Shown here: positions 1 to 7,309 of the stretch, in pieces | Position numbering within the stretch: the first letter of the stretch is position 1 | Layout of the letters: each line of letters begins with the position of its first letter | Source of the DNA: Myxococcales bacterium | GTDB lineage: Bacteria > Myxococcota_A > Polyangia > Polyangiales > Polyangiaceae | Assembly (NCBI GenBank): GCA_025354825.1 | Contig: JANXMC010000356.1 | Coordinates: 1 to 37,801, forward strand | Length of the DNA stretch: 37,801 bases | Direction of reading: 5' to 3' | Translations under genes and position numbers: made by a program | The notes under the pieces: model-generated | Database searches by the model: none | What the model saw: only the letters and a program-made list of their open reading frames with translations | Told to the model about the DNA's origin: nothing

Positions 1-2
1 GC

Positions 3-299
3 CCGGAATACGGCTACCGCTTCCGCGCGTACCCGTTCGCCGAGAGGCTGCCCGGGTTCATCAACGTGCGCATCTACAACGAGAACGCCGTGAAGGCGGT
101 GCTTTCGATCCCCGATTTGTGGCGCGGCACGCACCCGATGAAAGGGATGCACGACTGGTTCGCAACGGCGGTGCGAATGACCTTCTCGCGCCCCGTACCG
201 CTGCAGATCGGCGGCGACGCCAGCGGCATGCGGCAGACCATCGAGTACCGCGCCGCCGATCGCCACGTCGACATTCTCGAGTGGCGGAGGCTCGGTTAA
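3..299 (+). CDS. Diacylglycerol/lipid kinase family protein, C-terminal part (5' end outside the window)
   Basis: The open frame enters from the left edge and ends at TAA 297-299, leaving about 98 residues. The visible part resembles the C-terminal beta-sandwich lobe of diacylglycerol kinase/sphingosine kinase-like proteins (YegS/BmrU type). It has a conserved region around RIYNENAVKAVLSIPDLWRG, a GTHPMKGMHDW segment, and the late PLQIGGDASG motif that corresponds to the family's P-x-Q-x-DG-D-x-x-G. The ATP-binding GGDGT lobe would lie upstream, so catalytic competence cannot be judged. The next gene starts at the base after the stop codon, which suggests one transcript with the DUF952 gene and galE. 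Family assignment is probable; the lipid substrate is unknown. Confidence 0.7.
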   Translation, partial: PEYGYRFRAYPFAERLPGFINVRIYNENAVKAVLSIPDLWRGTHPMKGMHDWFATAVRMTFSRPVPLQIGGDASGMRQTIEYRAADRHVDILEWRRLG

Positions 300-656
300 G
301 TGAGCGACGCGCGCTGGCTTTACCACCTGCTCCTTCGCAGCGATCTCGGGCGCGGCGGCCTCGACGCCTATGCCCCCGAATCGCTCGCGGCCGAAGGGTT
401 CATCCACGCGTCCTACCAGCCCGCGGTGGCTGCGAGCGCGGCGCTCTATTTTGCCGAAGGTGCGCCGCTCGTCGTGATGCGCATCGACCCGCGCGTGCTT
501 GCGCAGCACGGCATCGCGATCGACGTCGCCGCGACGCCCCGCGGCCCGATGCCGCACATTCTCGCCGCCCTTCCGCGGCGCGCCATCACCCAGGTTTCGA
601 GCCTCGGCGACGTCGCCCACGCGCCCGACGCGATTCGCGATATGCTCGACGCGTGA
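300..656 (+). CDS. DUF952 domain protein
   Basis: This 118-residue protein begins with GTG directly after the upstream stop codon. It carries the DUF952 hallmarks: an early W-x-Y-H-L-L segment, then Y-A-P-E-S-L-A-A-E-GFIHAS, which matches the family's 'GFIHCS' signature, and a late PMPHILAAL that corresponds to its 'FPHIYGPL' signature. The length is typical of stand-alone DUF952 proteins. There is no signal peptide or membrane segment, so it is probably cytoplasmic. The biochemical role of the family is not established. Its stop overlaps the GTG start of galE by four bases, so the two genes are probably translationally coupled. Confidence 0.85.
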   Translation: MSDARWLYHLLLRSDLGRGGLDAYAPESLAAEGFIHASYQPAVAASAALYFAEGAPLVVMRIDPRVLAQHGIAIDVAATPRGPMPHILAALPRRAITQVSSLGDVAHAPDAIRDMLDA

Positions 657-1621
657 ATCTTTTGGTTACAGGCGGTGCGGGCTACATCGGCTCGCACATG
701 GTTCGCGAGCTCGTTCGCGCCGGGCACAAAGTCGTCGTCGTCGACAGTCTGCTCACGGGCCACGAAGACACGATCCCGAAGGACGTGATGTTCGTGCAGG
801 CCGACATTCGCGACCGCAGCGAAGTCACCGAAGTGCTGCGCGCCTACGACGTGGGCGCGATCTTCCATTTCGCGTCGCGCATTCAGGTCGGCGAGTCGGT
901 ATCCAATCCCCGACTCTACTTTCGCGACAACCTCGCCGCGAGCATCGAGCTGTTCGAGAGCGCCCTCGACGCGAAGGTTACGCGGATCGTGTTTTCGTCG
1001 ACGGCCGCGGTCTACGGCGACCCGATTCGCTCGCCCATCGACGAAGACCACCCGAAGAATCCGGTGAACCCTTACGGCGAAACGAAGCTCGCCGTCGAGC
1101 GTGTGCTCGCCGCGTACGATCGCGCGTACGGCCTGCGCTTCGCGGCGCTTCGCTACTTCAACGCGGCCGGCGCCGACGCCGCCGACGGCCTCGGCGAGCG
1201 CCACGACCCCGAGACGCATCTCATTCCGCTCGTCATCGACGCAGCCCTCGGCCGTCGCCCGCACATCACGGTCTTCGGCGGCGACTACGCCACGCCCGAC
1301 GGCACCTGCGTGCGCGACTACATCCACGTGCGCGACCTCGCCGAAGCGCACCTCGCGGCCCTCGGCTACCTCAATGCCGGTGGCGCGAGCGGCGCGTTCA
1401 ACCTCGGCACAGGCCGCGGCCACTCGGTGCGCGAGATCATCGACGCGGTCGAACGCGTCAGCGGCCGCAAGGTGCCCGTCGTTCACGGGGCCCGTCGCGA
1501 CGGTGATCCGCCCGTGCTCGTCGCATCGCCACGCCGCGCGCAAGATCTGTTGGGCTTCCGCGCCAAGCGCTCATCGATCGACGAGATCATCCGCGACGCG
1601 TGGGCTGCCCGCACGCGCTGA
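653..1621 (+). CDS. galE: UDP-glucose 4-epimerase GalE
   Basis: A 322-residue extended short-chain dehydrogenase that interconverts UDP-glucose and UDP-galactose, using tightly bound NAD. The N-terminus is a Rossmann fold with TGGAGYIG at about residues 6-13. The catalytic residues are visible as the FSSTAAVYG serine/threonine segment and the Y-x-x-x-K pair in NPYGETK (Tyr141, Lys145). RYFNAAGAD and CVRDYIHVRDLA are GalE signatures that separate it from other sugar epimerases. The GTG start at 653 overlaps the stop of the DUF952 gene (GTGA), and the family begins at this point, since the coding frame upstream does not look like GalE. The product likely supplies galactose for cell-surface polysaccharide. 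Length is slightly under the usual 330-340. Confidence 0.95.
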   Translation: MNLLVTGGAGYIGSHMVRELVRAGHKVVVVDSLLTGHEDTIPKDVMFVQADIRDRSEVTEVLRAYDVGAIFHFASRIQVGESVSNPRLYFRDNLAASIELFESALDAKVTRIVFSSTAAVYGDPIRSPIDEDHPKNPVNPYGETKLAVERVLAAYDRAYGLRFAALRYFNAAGADAADGLGERHDPETHLIPLVIDAALGRRPHITVFGGDYATPDGTCVRDYIHVRDLAEAHLAALGYLNAGGASGAFNLGTGRGHSVREIIDAVERVSGRKVPVVHGARRDGDPPVLVASPRRAQDLLGFRAKRSSIDEIIRDAWAARTR

Positions 1622-1631
1622 CAGAATCGAA

Positions 1632-1665
1632 ACCGCGCCGCCACGCGTGAGCGTGAGGGCGCGGT
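1632..1665. terminator. Hairpin between convergent galE and acyl-CoA ligase genes
   Basis: ACCGCGCC (1632-1639) pairs perfectly with GGCGCGGT (1658-1665). Inside is a second short stem, ACGC/GCGT, around GTGA. It lies 11 bases past the galE stop and 26 bases past the acyl-CoA ligase stop. Both strands lack a T tract, so it is a candidate bidirectional terminator or 3'-end-stabilising hairpin rather than a textbook intrinsic terminator. Confidence 0.5.
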
Positions 1666-1690
1666 CGTCGTCGCAAAGAGCGGGTACGTG

Positions 1691-3556
1691 TCAGTGCGCG
1701 GCGGCGGCGGTCGTCTTCTCGACCTTCGACTTCTTCGCATAGAGGCCGTCGAGGAGCGCGCCGTAGACTTCCATCACTTTGCGACGCTTCAACTTGAGGC
1801 TCGGCGTGAGCATGCCGTTGTCGGTCGTGAAGTCCTTCGCGATGAGCGCGAACTCTTTCACCTCCTCGAACGCCTTGAAGTGCGACGAGTTCTTCGTGAT
1901 CTCCTCTTTGAACAGCGCCCGCACTTTGGGATCGGCCAGGAGCGCGTCCGCGTCGCCGGTCGAGATCTGGTTCGCGGTCGCCCAGTCCTTCACTTGGTCG
2001 ACGTTGGCGACGACGAGCGCCACGTTGTAGAGGCGGTTGTCGCCGTAGACCATGACGTTGGCGACGTAGGGCGAGAGCTTCAACTGCTCTTCGAGGGGCG
2101 TGGGAACGACGTACTTGCCGTTCTCCAGCTTGTACTGCTCCTTGATGCGACCCGTGATGTAGAGGTAGCCGTGCGGGTCGAGATACCCCATGTCGCCGGT
2201 GCGAAAGCCGCCGTCCTTCGTGAAGACCGCGGCGTTCTCCTCGGGCCTGTTGTGGTAGCCCTTCATCACGTTGTGGCCGTAGACGATGATCTCGCCTTCG
2301 ACGCGGTCGCGTAGGAGATCGTTGACCGGCTGCTTGTCGGCCATTCCAGTGGGGTCGATCTCGATCCGCACGCCGGGGATGGCGCGACCGACCGAGCCGA
2401 TGCGCCGCTCGCCGGGGCAGTTCATCGTCGAAATCGGAGACGTCTCGGTGAGGCCGTACCCCTCGAAGACCGTGATGCCGAGTCCATCGATGAACTCGGC
2501 CACGTCCTTCGAAATGGCCGCGCCGCCGCTCGCCGCGAACTTGAGGCGACCGCCGAACTTCGCGCGCACCTTCTTGAAGACGAGGCGGTCGGCCATCTGC
2601 AACGCGGCGTGCTCGCGAATGCCGAGACGAACGCCGGAGCGCTCTTTCTGCGCCGCCTTCATGGCGAACTTCACGAGCTCTTGAACGGCCTTGGGCTTGG
2701 CCGCGAGCTGCTTCTGAACGCCGGCGTAAATCTTGTTGAAGATGCGCGGCACGCTCATGAGAACGGTCGGCTGCACCTCGGCGAGGTTCTCGATGATCTT
2801 CTCGACGGACTCGGCCATGGCCATGCTCGACCCGGCCGAGAAGAGCGCGTGGAGCTCGCAGGTCTGGCCGAAGGAGTGCGCCCACGGCAAGAACGAGAGC
2901 GAGCGATCCTGGCGATCGAACGGGAACGTGTAGCGAGCCGCGCTCACGTTCGCCGCGATGTTGTAGTGCGTGAGGATCACCCCCTTGGGGTTGCCCGTCG
3001 TGCCGCTCGTATAAATGAGGCACGCCATGTCGTCCTTCGACGGCTTCTGCATCGGCGCCTCTTTGCCGGCGTCGAGAAGCTGCTGGAAGGTGTGAATCTT
3101 CTCTTTTTTGCCGTTCTGCGCGCCGGGATTTCCGTCGAGAACGATGATGTGCTTGAGCGACGGGATCGTATCGAGGAAGCCCTTCGTCTTCTCGAGGATG
3201 GCCGTGTTCGCAACGATGAGAATCTTCGCTTCGCAGTCGCGAATGATGAACTCCCAATCTTTGTCGAGCTGGGCTTCGTACATGGGGGCGTAGGCCGCGC
3301 CGAGGCCGAACGCGGCGTACTCGCCGACCGCCCACTCGACGCGGTTGTTCGCGATGACGGCGATGATGTCGCCGCTCTTCACGCCGAGGCTGGCGAGGGC
3401 GCCGCGGAAGCGATCGACCTTCTTGCCGAACTCGTTGTACGTGAGCCACTGCCAGGTGCCGTTGCGCTTCGTCCCGAACAGCTCACGAAACCCGTAGGTC
3501 TTGATGCTGTCTTCGTAGATATCGATGAGCGTTTCGTAGCGCGGCTGAAATCCCAT
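1691..3556 (-). CDS. fadD: Long-chain fatty acid--CoA ligase (AMP-forming)
   Basis: A 621-residue adenylate-forming enzyme that activates a fatty acid to acyl-AMP and then acyl-CoA, cytoplasmic or at the inner membrane face. Motifs in order: the P-loop YTSGTTGNPKG (TSGTTGNPKG about residues 183-192), SFLPWAHSFGQ, the A5 motif EGYGLTET (about 366-372), FRTGD (about 451-455) and TGRIKEQYKLENGKYV, whose late lysine (about 481) is the adenylation lysine. The overall pattern fits the bacterial/eukaryotic long-chain ligase branch that includes the AMP-binding 'bubblegum'-like enzymes. I chose ATG at 3556. A TTG 18 bases further upstream is possible, but a TACGCT -10-like element (3569-3564) lies just before the ATG and would then be inside the gene. 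Divergent from miaB; convergent with galE. Confidence 0.93.
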   Translation of the reverse strand: MGFQPRYETLIDIYEDSIKTYGFRELFGTKRNGTWQWLTYNEFGKKVDRFRGALASLGVKSGDIIAVIANNRVEWAVGEYAAFGLGAAYAPMYEAQLDKDWEFIIRDCEAKILIVANTAILEKTKGFLDTIPSLKHIIVLDGNPGAQNGKKEKIHTFQQLLDAGKEAPMQKPSKDDMACLIYTSGTTGNPKGVILTHYNIAANVSAARYTFPFDRQDRSLSFLPWAHSFGQTCELHALFSAGSSMAMAESVEKIIENLAEVQPTVLMSVPRIFNKIYAGVQKQLAAKPKAVQELVKFAMKAAQKERSGVRLGIREHAALQMADRLVFKKVRAKFGGRLKFAASGGAAISKDVAEFIDGLGITVFEGYGLTETSPISTMNCPGERRIGSVGRAIPGVRIEIDPTGMADKQPVNDLLRDRVEGEIIVYGHNVMKGYHNRPEENAAVFTKDGGFRTGDMGYLDPHGYLYITGRIKEQYKLENGKYVVPTPLEEQLKLSPYVANVMVYGDNRLYNVALVVANVDQVKDWATANQISTGDADALLADPKVRALFKEEITKNSSHFKAFEEVKEFALIAKDFTTDNGMLTPSLKLKRRKVMEVYGALLDGLYAKKSKVEKTTAAAAH

Positions 3557-3662
3557 GATGCGGAGCGTAAACAAGAACGCGGCCGTAGGAAATGCTCAGT
3601 AAACGGAACGTGTCGCCTCCGCGTCGTCCGGGACGCGGACGGCCGGCGTGGCGCCGGGTTCG

Positions 3663-3670
3663 TGCTAGAC
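3663..3670 (+). promoter_or_regulatory. Extended -10-like element before miaB
   Basis: TGCTAGAC lies 11 bases before the GTG at 3682. With the T of TA taken as -12, transcription would start about four bases before the start codon. No Shine-Dalgarno sequence and no clear -35 hexamer are visible. It is one of a recurring set in this window (see findings). Confidence 0.4.
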
Positions 3671-3681
3671 AACGCGCCGCC

Positions 3682-5298
3682 GTGCCGTCCCCTCCCGAAG
3701 CCAATCCAAGCCTGCTTTTGCCCGAGACTGCCCCCCTCGCGACGCCGCTTCCGGCCGTGGAGGCAGGTGCGCAAGCCTCGCCAACGGCCGTAGAGCGTCG
3801 CTATTTCCTCCACACGTTCGGCTGCCAAATGAACGTGCACGACTCGGATCGCATGGAGGAGGTGCTCAAGAGCCACGGCTTCGCGCCCGTGGCGAGCGCC
3901 GAAGAGGCCGACTTGGTCATCTTCAACACCTGCAGCGTGCGTGAGAAGGCCGAGCAGAAGCTCCGTAGCGAGGTGGGGAAGCTCGCGCCGCTGAAACGCG
4001 ACCGCCCCGAGCTCGTCGTCGCCGTCGCCGGCTGCGTCGCGCAGCAAGAGGGCGAGAGGCTCCTCGAGCGCGTCAAGCACATCGACTTGGTCATCGGCCC
4101 GGACAACATCGCGGAGCTTCCTGCGCTTGTCATGGCGCAGTACGGCGGCGCGCTGCCCGTCGCACGCACGGTGTTCGATCTCGACGCGCCCCAGTGGCTC
4201 GCGGCGGCTCCCACGCCGGGACGCGCGCCGGTGAGCGCCTTCGTGACGACGATGAAGGGGTGCGACGAGCGCTGCTCCTTTTGCATCGTGCCGTATACGC
4301 GTGGGCCCGAGCGTTACAGGCCGGCGGGGGAGATCGTTGCCGAGGTTGCGCGGTGGGTTCGCGAAGGGACGCGCGAGGTCGTGCTCCTCGGACAGACGGT
4401 CGACAGCTACCGCGACGCGAGCCTCCCGCCGCCCGAGAGCGACGATCCGGACGAGAGCCAGTTCCCTGCTCTGCTGCGCCTGATCGCGCGTGAGGTTCCC
4501 GGGCTTGCGCGCCTTCGGTACACGAGCCCGCACCCGCGCCATGCCACCGAGTCGCTCGCACGGGCGCACGCGGAGATCGACATTCTCGCGCGCCACATTC
4601 ACCTGCCCGTCCAGTCGGGGAGCGACCGCATGCTGCGGCGAATGATCCGCAGATACACGCGTGCGGAGTACGTCGAGCGCGCGCGCCGACTGATGGCCTC
4701 GCGGCCAGGCATGACGATGACGACGGACGTGATCATCGGCTTCTCGGGCGAGACCGACGACGACTTCGAGCAGACGCTTTCGCTCGTGCGCGAGGTGGGC
4801 TTCACGTCGCTCTTCGGCTTCAAGTACTCGCCGCGCCCATACACGCCGGCGCTCAAGCTGAAAGACGACGTTCCCGAATCGGTGAAGTCCCAGCGCCTCG
4901 CGCGCCTCTTCGAGACGGTCGAAGCGCAAGGTCGCCTGCACTTGGAGTCGCTCGTGGGGAGCACCGCGCGCGTCCTCATCGAAGGGGCGAGCAAGAGCGA
5001 CACGGGGGCCGATCCGTCGGGGCCGCTCGTTCAGGGGCGCACGGACCGCAACGAGATCGTCCACGTCGCCGCCGGCATCGGCTCGGACGCAATCGCCAGC
5101 TTGGTGGGCGAGGTCGTCGAGGTGAGCATCGTGCGGGCGAACAAGCATTCGCTCGCGGGCGAGCTTTCGGTTGCATCGCGGGCGCGGCTCGTCGAGACGC
5201 TCGCGCGCGCGAGCACGTCGGGCGCGTCGCCGCGCCCCGTCGCGAAGGCTGGCGAGACGCGCCGCCGCGCGCTTCCGCTCCTCGTCACGCCGTCGTGA
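3682..5298 (+). CDS. miaB: tRNA-2-methylthio-N6-dimethylallyladenosine synthase MiaB
   Basis: Radical-SAM methylthiotransferase that adds the 2-methylthio group to i6A37 of tRNAs, using two iron-sulfur clusters. The N-terminal UPF0004 domain has the three cluster cysteines in FGCQMN (Cys48), NTCSVR (Cys84) and AGCVAQ (Cys118). The radical-SAM cluster is C-x3-C-x2-C in CDERCSFC (Cys194, 198, 201), followed by PYTRGPER. TSPHPRH, HLPVQSGSDRMLRRM and TDVIIGFSGET are typical MiaB blocks, and a TRAM-like region ends the protein. The start is uncertain. I chose GTG 3682 (538 residues) because a -10-like TGCTAGAC lies just upstream. An ATG at 3592 would add 30 arginine-rich residues unlike the family. 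The N-terminal 40 residues before the domain and the C-terminal tail are probably disordered. Confidence 0.93.
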   Translation: MPSPPEANPSLLLPETAPLATPLPAVEAGAQASPTAVERRYFLHTFGCQMNVHDSDRMEEVLKSHGFAPVASAEEADLVIFNTCSVREKAEQKLRSEVGKLAPLKRDRPELVVAVAGCVAQQEGERLLERVKHIDLVIGPDNIAELPALVMAQYGGALPVARTVFDLDAPQWLAAAPTPGRAPVSAFVTTMKGCDERCSFCIVPYTRGPERYRPAGEIVAEVARWVREGTREVVLLGQTVDSYRDASLPPPESDDPDESQFPALLRLIAREVPGLARLRYTSPHPRHATESLARAHAEIDILARHIHLPVQSGSDRMLRRMIRRYTRAEYVERARRLMASRPGMTMTTDVIIGFSGETDDDFEQTLSLVREVGFTSLFGFKYSPRPYTPALKLKDDVPESVKSQRLARLFETVEAQGRLHLESLVGSTARVLIEGASKSDTGADPSGPLVQGRTDRNEIVHVAAGIGSDAIASLVGEVVEVSIVRANKHSLAGELSVASRARLVETLARASTSGASPRPVAKAGETRRRALPLLVTPS

Positions 5299-5332
5299 AC
5301 GCCTGAAATCCGCCTAAGAGAGCCCGCGAACG

Positions 5333-5869
5333 ATGCCCCTCTACGAATACCTCGGCACGCGCCCGACCATCGGCCGCGACGTGTTCATCGCGCCCAACGC
5401 CACTGTGATTGGCGACGTTGTCCTCGGCGACGATTCGAGCGTCTGGTTCGGCGCGACGCTTCGCGGCGACGTCTACCCCATTCGCCTCGGCGCGCGGACG
5501 AATCTGCAAGACGGCTGCGTCGTCCACGTCACGGGCGGCATGGCCGCGACGACCATCGGCGACGACGTGACCGTCGGCCACATGGTTCTTCTCCACGGCT
5601 GCACGGTTGGCAACGGGTCGCTCGTCGGCATGGGCTCGACCCTGCTCGACGGCTGCGTCGTCGGCGAAGAGTGCATCATCGGGGCGGGCTCGCTGGTTCC
5701 GCCGCGTGCGGTGATTCCGCCGCGATCCCTCGCCATCGGCCGCCCTGCTCGCGTGATCAAAACGCTGAAGGACGAAGACCTCGCGTGGGTCCGTGAAGCG
5801 AGCAAGCTCTACATGGAGTACGCGAAAAACTACCGCTCCGGCGCGGTGAAGCTCATCGAGCAGCCGTAA
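5333..5869 (+). CDS. Gamma-class carbonic anhydrase-like protein
   Basis: A 178-residue left-handed beta-helix protein of the gamma-carbonic anhydrase/PaaY/YrdA group. Hexapeptide-like repeats run from about residue 15 to 145 (for example APNATVIGDVVLGDDSSVW). The metal-binding histidines of the family are present: His65 in CVVHVT, and His83 and His88 in VGHMVLLHG. The conserved Arg44 and Asp46 sit in LRGDV. The family forms trimers with zinc, iron or cobalt at subunit interfaces; members range from active carbonic anhydrases to proteins with no known reaction. A GCCTAAGA element ends 13 bases before the ATG. It is convergent with the RlpA-like gene. Activity is an inference from conserved ligands. 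Confidence 0.88.
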   Translation: MPLYEYLGTRPTIGRDVFIAPNATVIGDVVLGDDSSVWFGATLRGDVYPIRLGARTNLQDGCVVHVTGGMAATTIGDDVTVGHMVLLHGCTVGNGSLVGMGSTLLDGCVVGEECIIGAGSLVPPRAVIPPRSLAIGRPARVIKTLKDEDLAWVREASKLYMEYAKNYRSGAVKLIEQP

Positions 5870-5894
5870 CGGGCGCGGGTCGCTCGCCACGGAA

Positions 5895-6380
5895 TTAGGG
5901 GCCGCGGACGACGCGAATTTCGACGCGGGCTGCGCCCACGCCGACGAGGTCGAGAACGTCGGCGGCGGCCTTGGAGACGTCGATGACCTTGCGGTTGTCG
6001 CCCCACGGGCCGCGGTCGTTGATGCGGACCCGAACGCTGCGCCCGGTGTCGACGCGGCGAACCTCGACCCACGTGTTGAAGGGCAACGTGCGATGGGCCG
6101 CCGTCATCGCCTTCGGGTCGAAGCGTTCGCCGTTCGCCGTCTTTTTCCCCGCGAACGCGGCGCCGTACCAGGTTGCAAGGCCTGCTTCGTCGGCTCTGCG
6201 CGCGCCGGGGCCGCCACTCGCGTGGCCAAAATCGAGATCCGCCGCGGTCGCCGCTTCCGAGTGCGTCGATCCCGACGGAAGATTCGGGCGCCGGCCGGGA
6301 GAGCCGCCGCACGCCGAGACAGCCGCGCCCGCGAGGAGGAGACCTGCGAGCCATCGAGCCGTGACGGTGGGGTGCGTCAT
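5895..6380 (-). CDS. rlpA: RlpA-like double-psi beta-barrel lipoprotein
   Basis: The 161-residue product has a signal peptide and lipobox ending at Cys24 (AAVSAC), then a Ser/Ala-rich linker and a double-psi beta-barrel from about residue 66 to the end. The RlpA core is clear: GLATWYGAAFAGKKTANGE, the ALAH-like MTAAHRTLPFNTWV, and RINDRGPW with its conserved aspartate. RlpA proteins are septal or lateral outer-membrane lytic transglycosylases that cut glycan strands lacking stem peptides. This one has no SPOR domain, so septal targeting would need another route. ATG 6380 was chosen over an upstream ATG at 6443 because the signal peptide and a -10-like GCGCTAAGC element fit it. Confidence 0.88.
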   Translation of the reverse strand: MTHPTVTARWLAGLLLAGAAVSACGGSPGRRPNLPSGSTHSEAATAADLDFGHASGGPGARRADEAGLATWYGAAFAGKKTANGERFDPKAMTAAHRTLPFNTWVEVRRVDTGRSVRVRINDRGPWGDNRKVIDVSKAAADVLDLVGVGAARVEIRVVRGP

Positions 6381-6389
6381 CGCGCGAAA

Positions 6390-6398
6390 GCTTAGCGC
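6390..6398 (-). promoter_or_regulatory. -10-like element before the RlpA-like gene
   Basis: On the minus strand GCGCTAAGC ends nine bases before the ATG at 6380, with no Shine-Dalgarno sequence between. The T of TA is 14 bases upstream of the start codon, which predicts a leader of about two bases. Confidence 0.4.
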
Positions 6399-6523
6399 GG
6401 CCGCGGGCGAGACCGGGAATCGGCCTGGGCATTGACATTTCATCGCACATTGCCGGCAGCCGGAGGGGACGAACCTCGACGCGAGCGCGCCCCTTCGGCT
6501 TGTAGTAAGCAGACGAAGCTCTC

Positions 6524-7309
6524 ATGCGAAGCCCCGCCTTTTTTTGCGCCGCAGCCGCCGCCCTCGTCTTCGCCGCCACCGCGGGCTGTAGCGAGAGTGG
6601 GGGCGACAAGATCGTGAACCCCACGCCGAGCCCGATTGGGCAGGGGCTCCGTTTGAGCGACGTGGGGGATCCCAACAGCCCGAAGCGACCGCCGGTCGGA
6701 GCGACTGTGAGCTGCACCGGCCTTAGCGTGGTCACGACCGACACGTTCGACGAAACGCGCGACGGCAAAAGCTCCGGCACGCTCTTCGTTCAGGACGTCG
6801 GCTCCCACGCGCCGTATGCGGGCGTCGGGACGTTCCAGGCGGCGTTCATCCCGTCGAGCCTCCGCGTGGCGCCGGGCGATGTGCTCGATATGACGGGGCA
6901 ATACCAGGAGAACGCGAAGATCGGCGGCGCGGTATTCCCCGCCGGGCAGGTGCTGCCGCAGCTCTTCAAGCCGACGGCGACCTTTCGCTTCGAAGCGCCG
7001 GCCGTCGAGCCGACCGACATCGACGTGGCCGACCTCGCCGATTTTGCGAAGGGCCGCCAGTGGCTCGGGATGCTCGTGCGCGTGAAGAACGTCACCCTCT
7101 CGACGCTGCTCGACGACGGCAGCGGCCGCATCTCGGGGCGCATCATGAGCGGCAACACGTCGAACCTTCCGACGATGACCAACGAGCTTTTCCCCATCGT
7201 CGCGGCCGACTACCCCGCCAACACGACGTTCGCGTCGATCACCGGCGTCGTCACGTACTTCTTCAATCTGCACCTGGCGCCGCGGTCGGCCGAAGACATC
7301 GTGAAATGA
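6524..7309 (+). CDS. Secreted lipoprotein with OB-fold-like (DUF5689-like) domain
   Basis: A 261-residue lipoprotein with a signal peptide and lipobox at FAATAGC (Cys22). The mature part has alternating beta segments, and ends with ITGVVTYFFNLHLAPRSAEDIV. This closing pattern (G-V-V-x-Y-F-x-x-x-L-x-P-R-S-x-x-D-I) is typical of the OB-fold-like modules found in bacterial secreted nuclease-associated and DUF5689 proteins. No nuclease catalytic motif is present, so I infer a binding role rather than an enzymatic one. The ATGA overlap with the next gene points to one mRNA and translational coupling. A TAGTAA element lies 16-21 bases before the ATG. The membrane in which it sits is not determined. 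Confidence 0.7.
   Translation: MRSPAFFCAAAAALVFAATAGCSESGGDKIVNPTPSPIGQGLRLSDVGDPNSPKRPPVGATVSCTGLSVVTTDTFDETRDGKSSGTLFVQDVGSHAPYAGVGTFQAAFIPSSLRVAPGDVLDMTGQYQENAKIGGAVFPAGQVLPQLFKPTATFRFEAPAVEPTDIDVADLADFAKGRQWLGMLVRVKNVTLSTLLDDGSGRISGRIMSGNTSNLPTMTNELFPIVAADYPANTTFASITGVVTYFFNLHLAPRSAEDIVK

Noticed and set aside
446-1543. Long open frame on the minus strand opposite galE.
   Set aside because: It is a shadow of galE in GC-rich DNA, with Arg/Ala/Glu-rich sequence and no family resemblance.
1587-3449. Second long open frame overlapping the acyl-CoA ligase gene on the same strand.
   Set aside because: Frame-shifted copy of the same coding region, extremely Arg-rich; the other frame has all ligase motifs.
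6432-6437. TTGACA hexamer between the RlpA-like gene and the 6524 lipoprotein gene as a -35.
   Set aside because: No -10-like hexamer lies 16-19 bases after it, and it is too far from the TAGTAA element at 6503.
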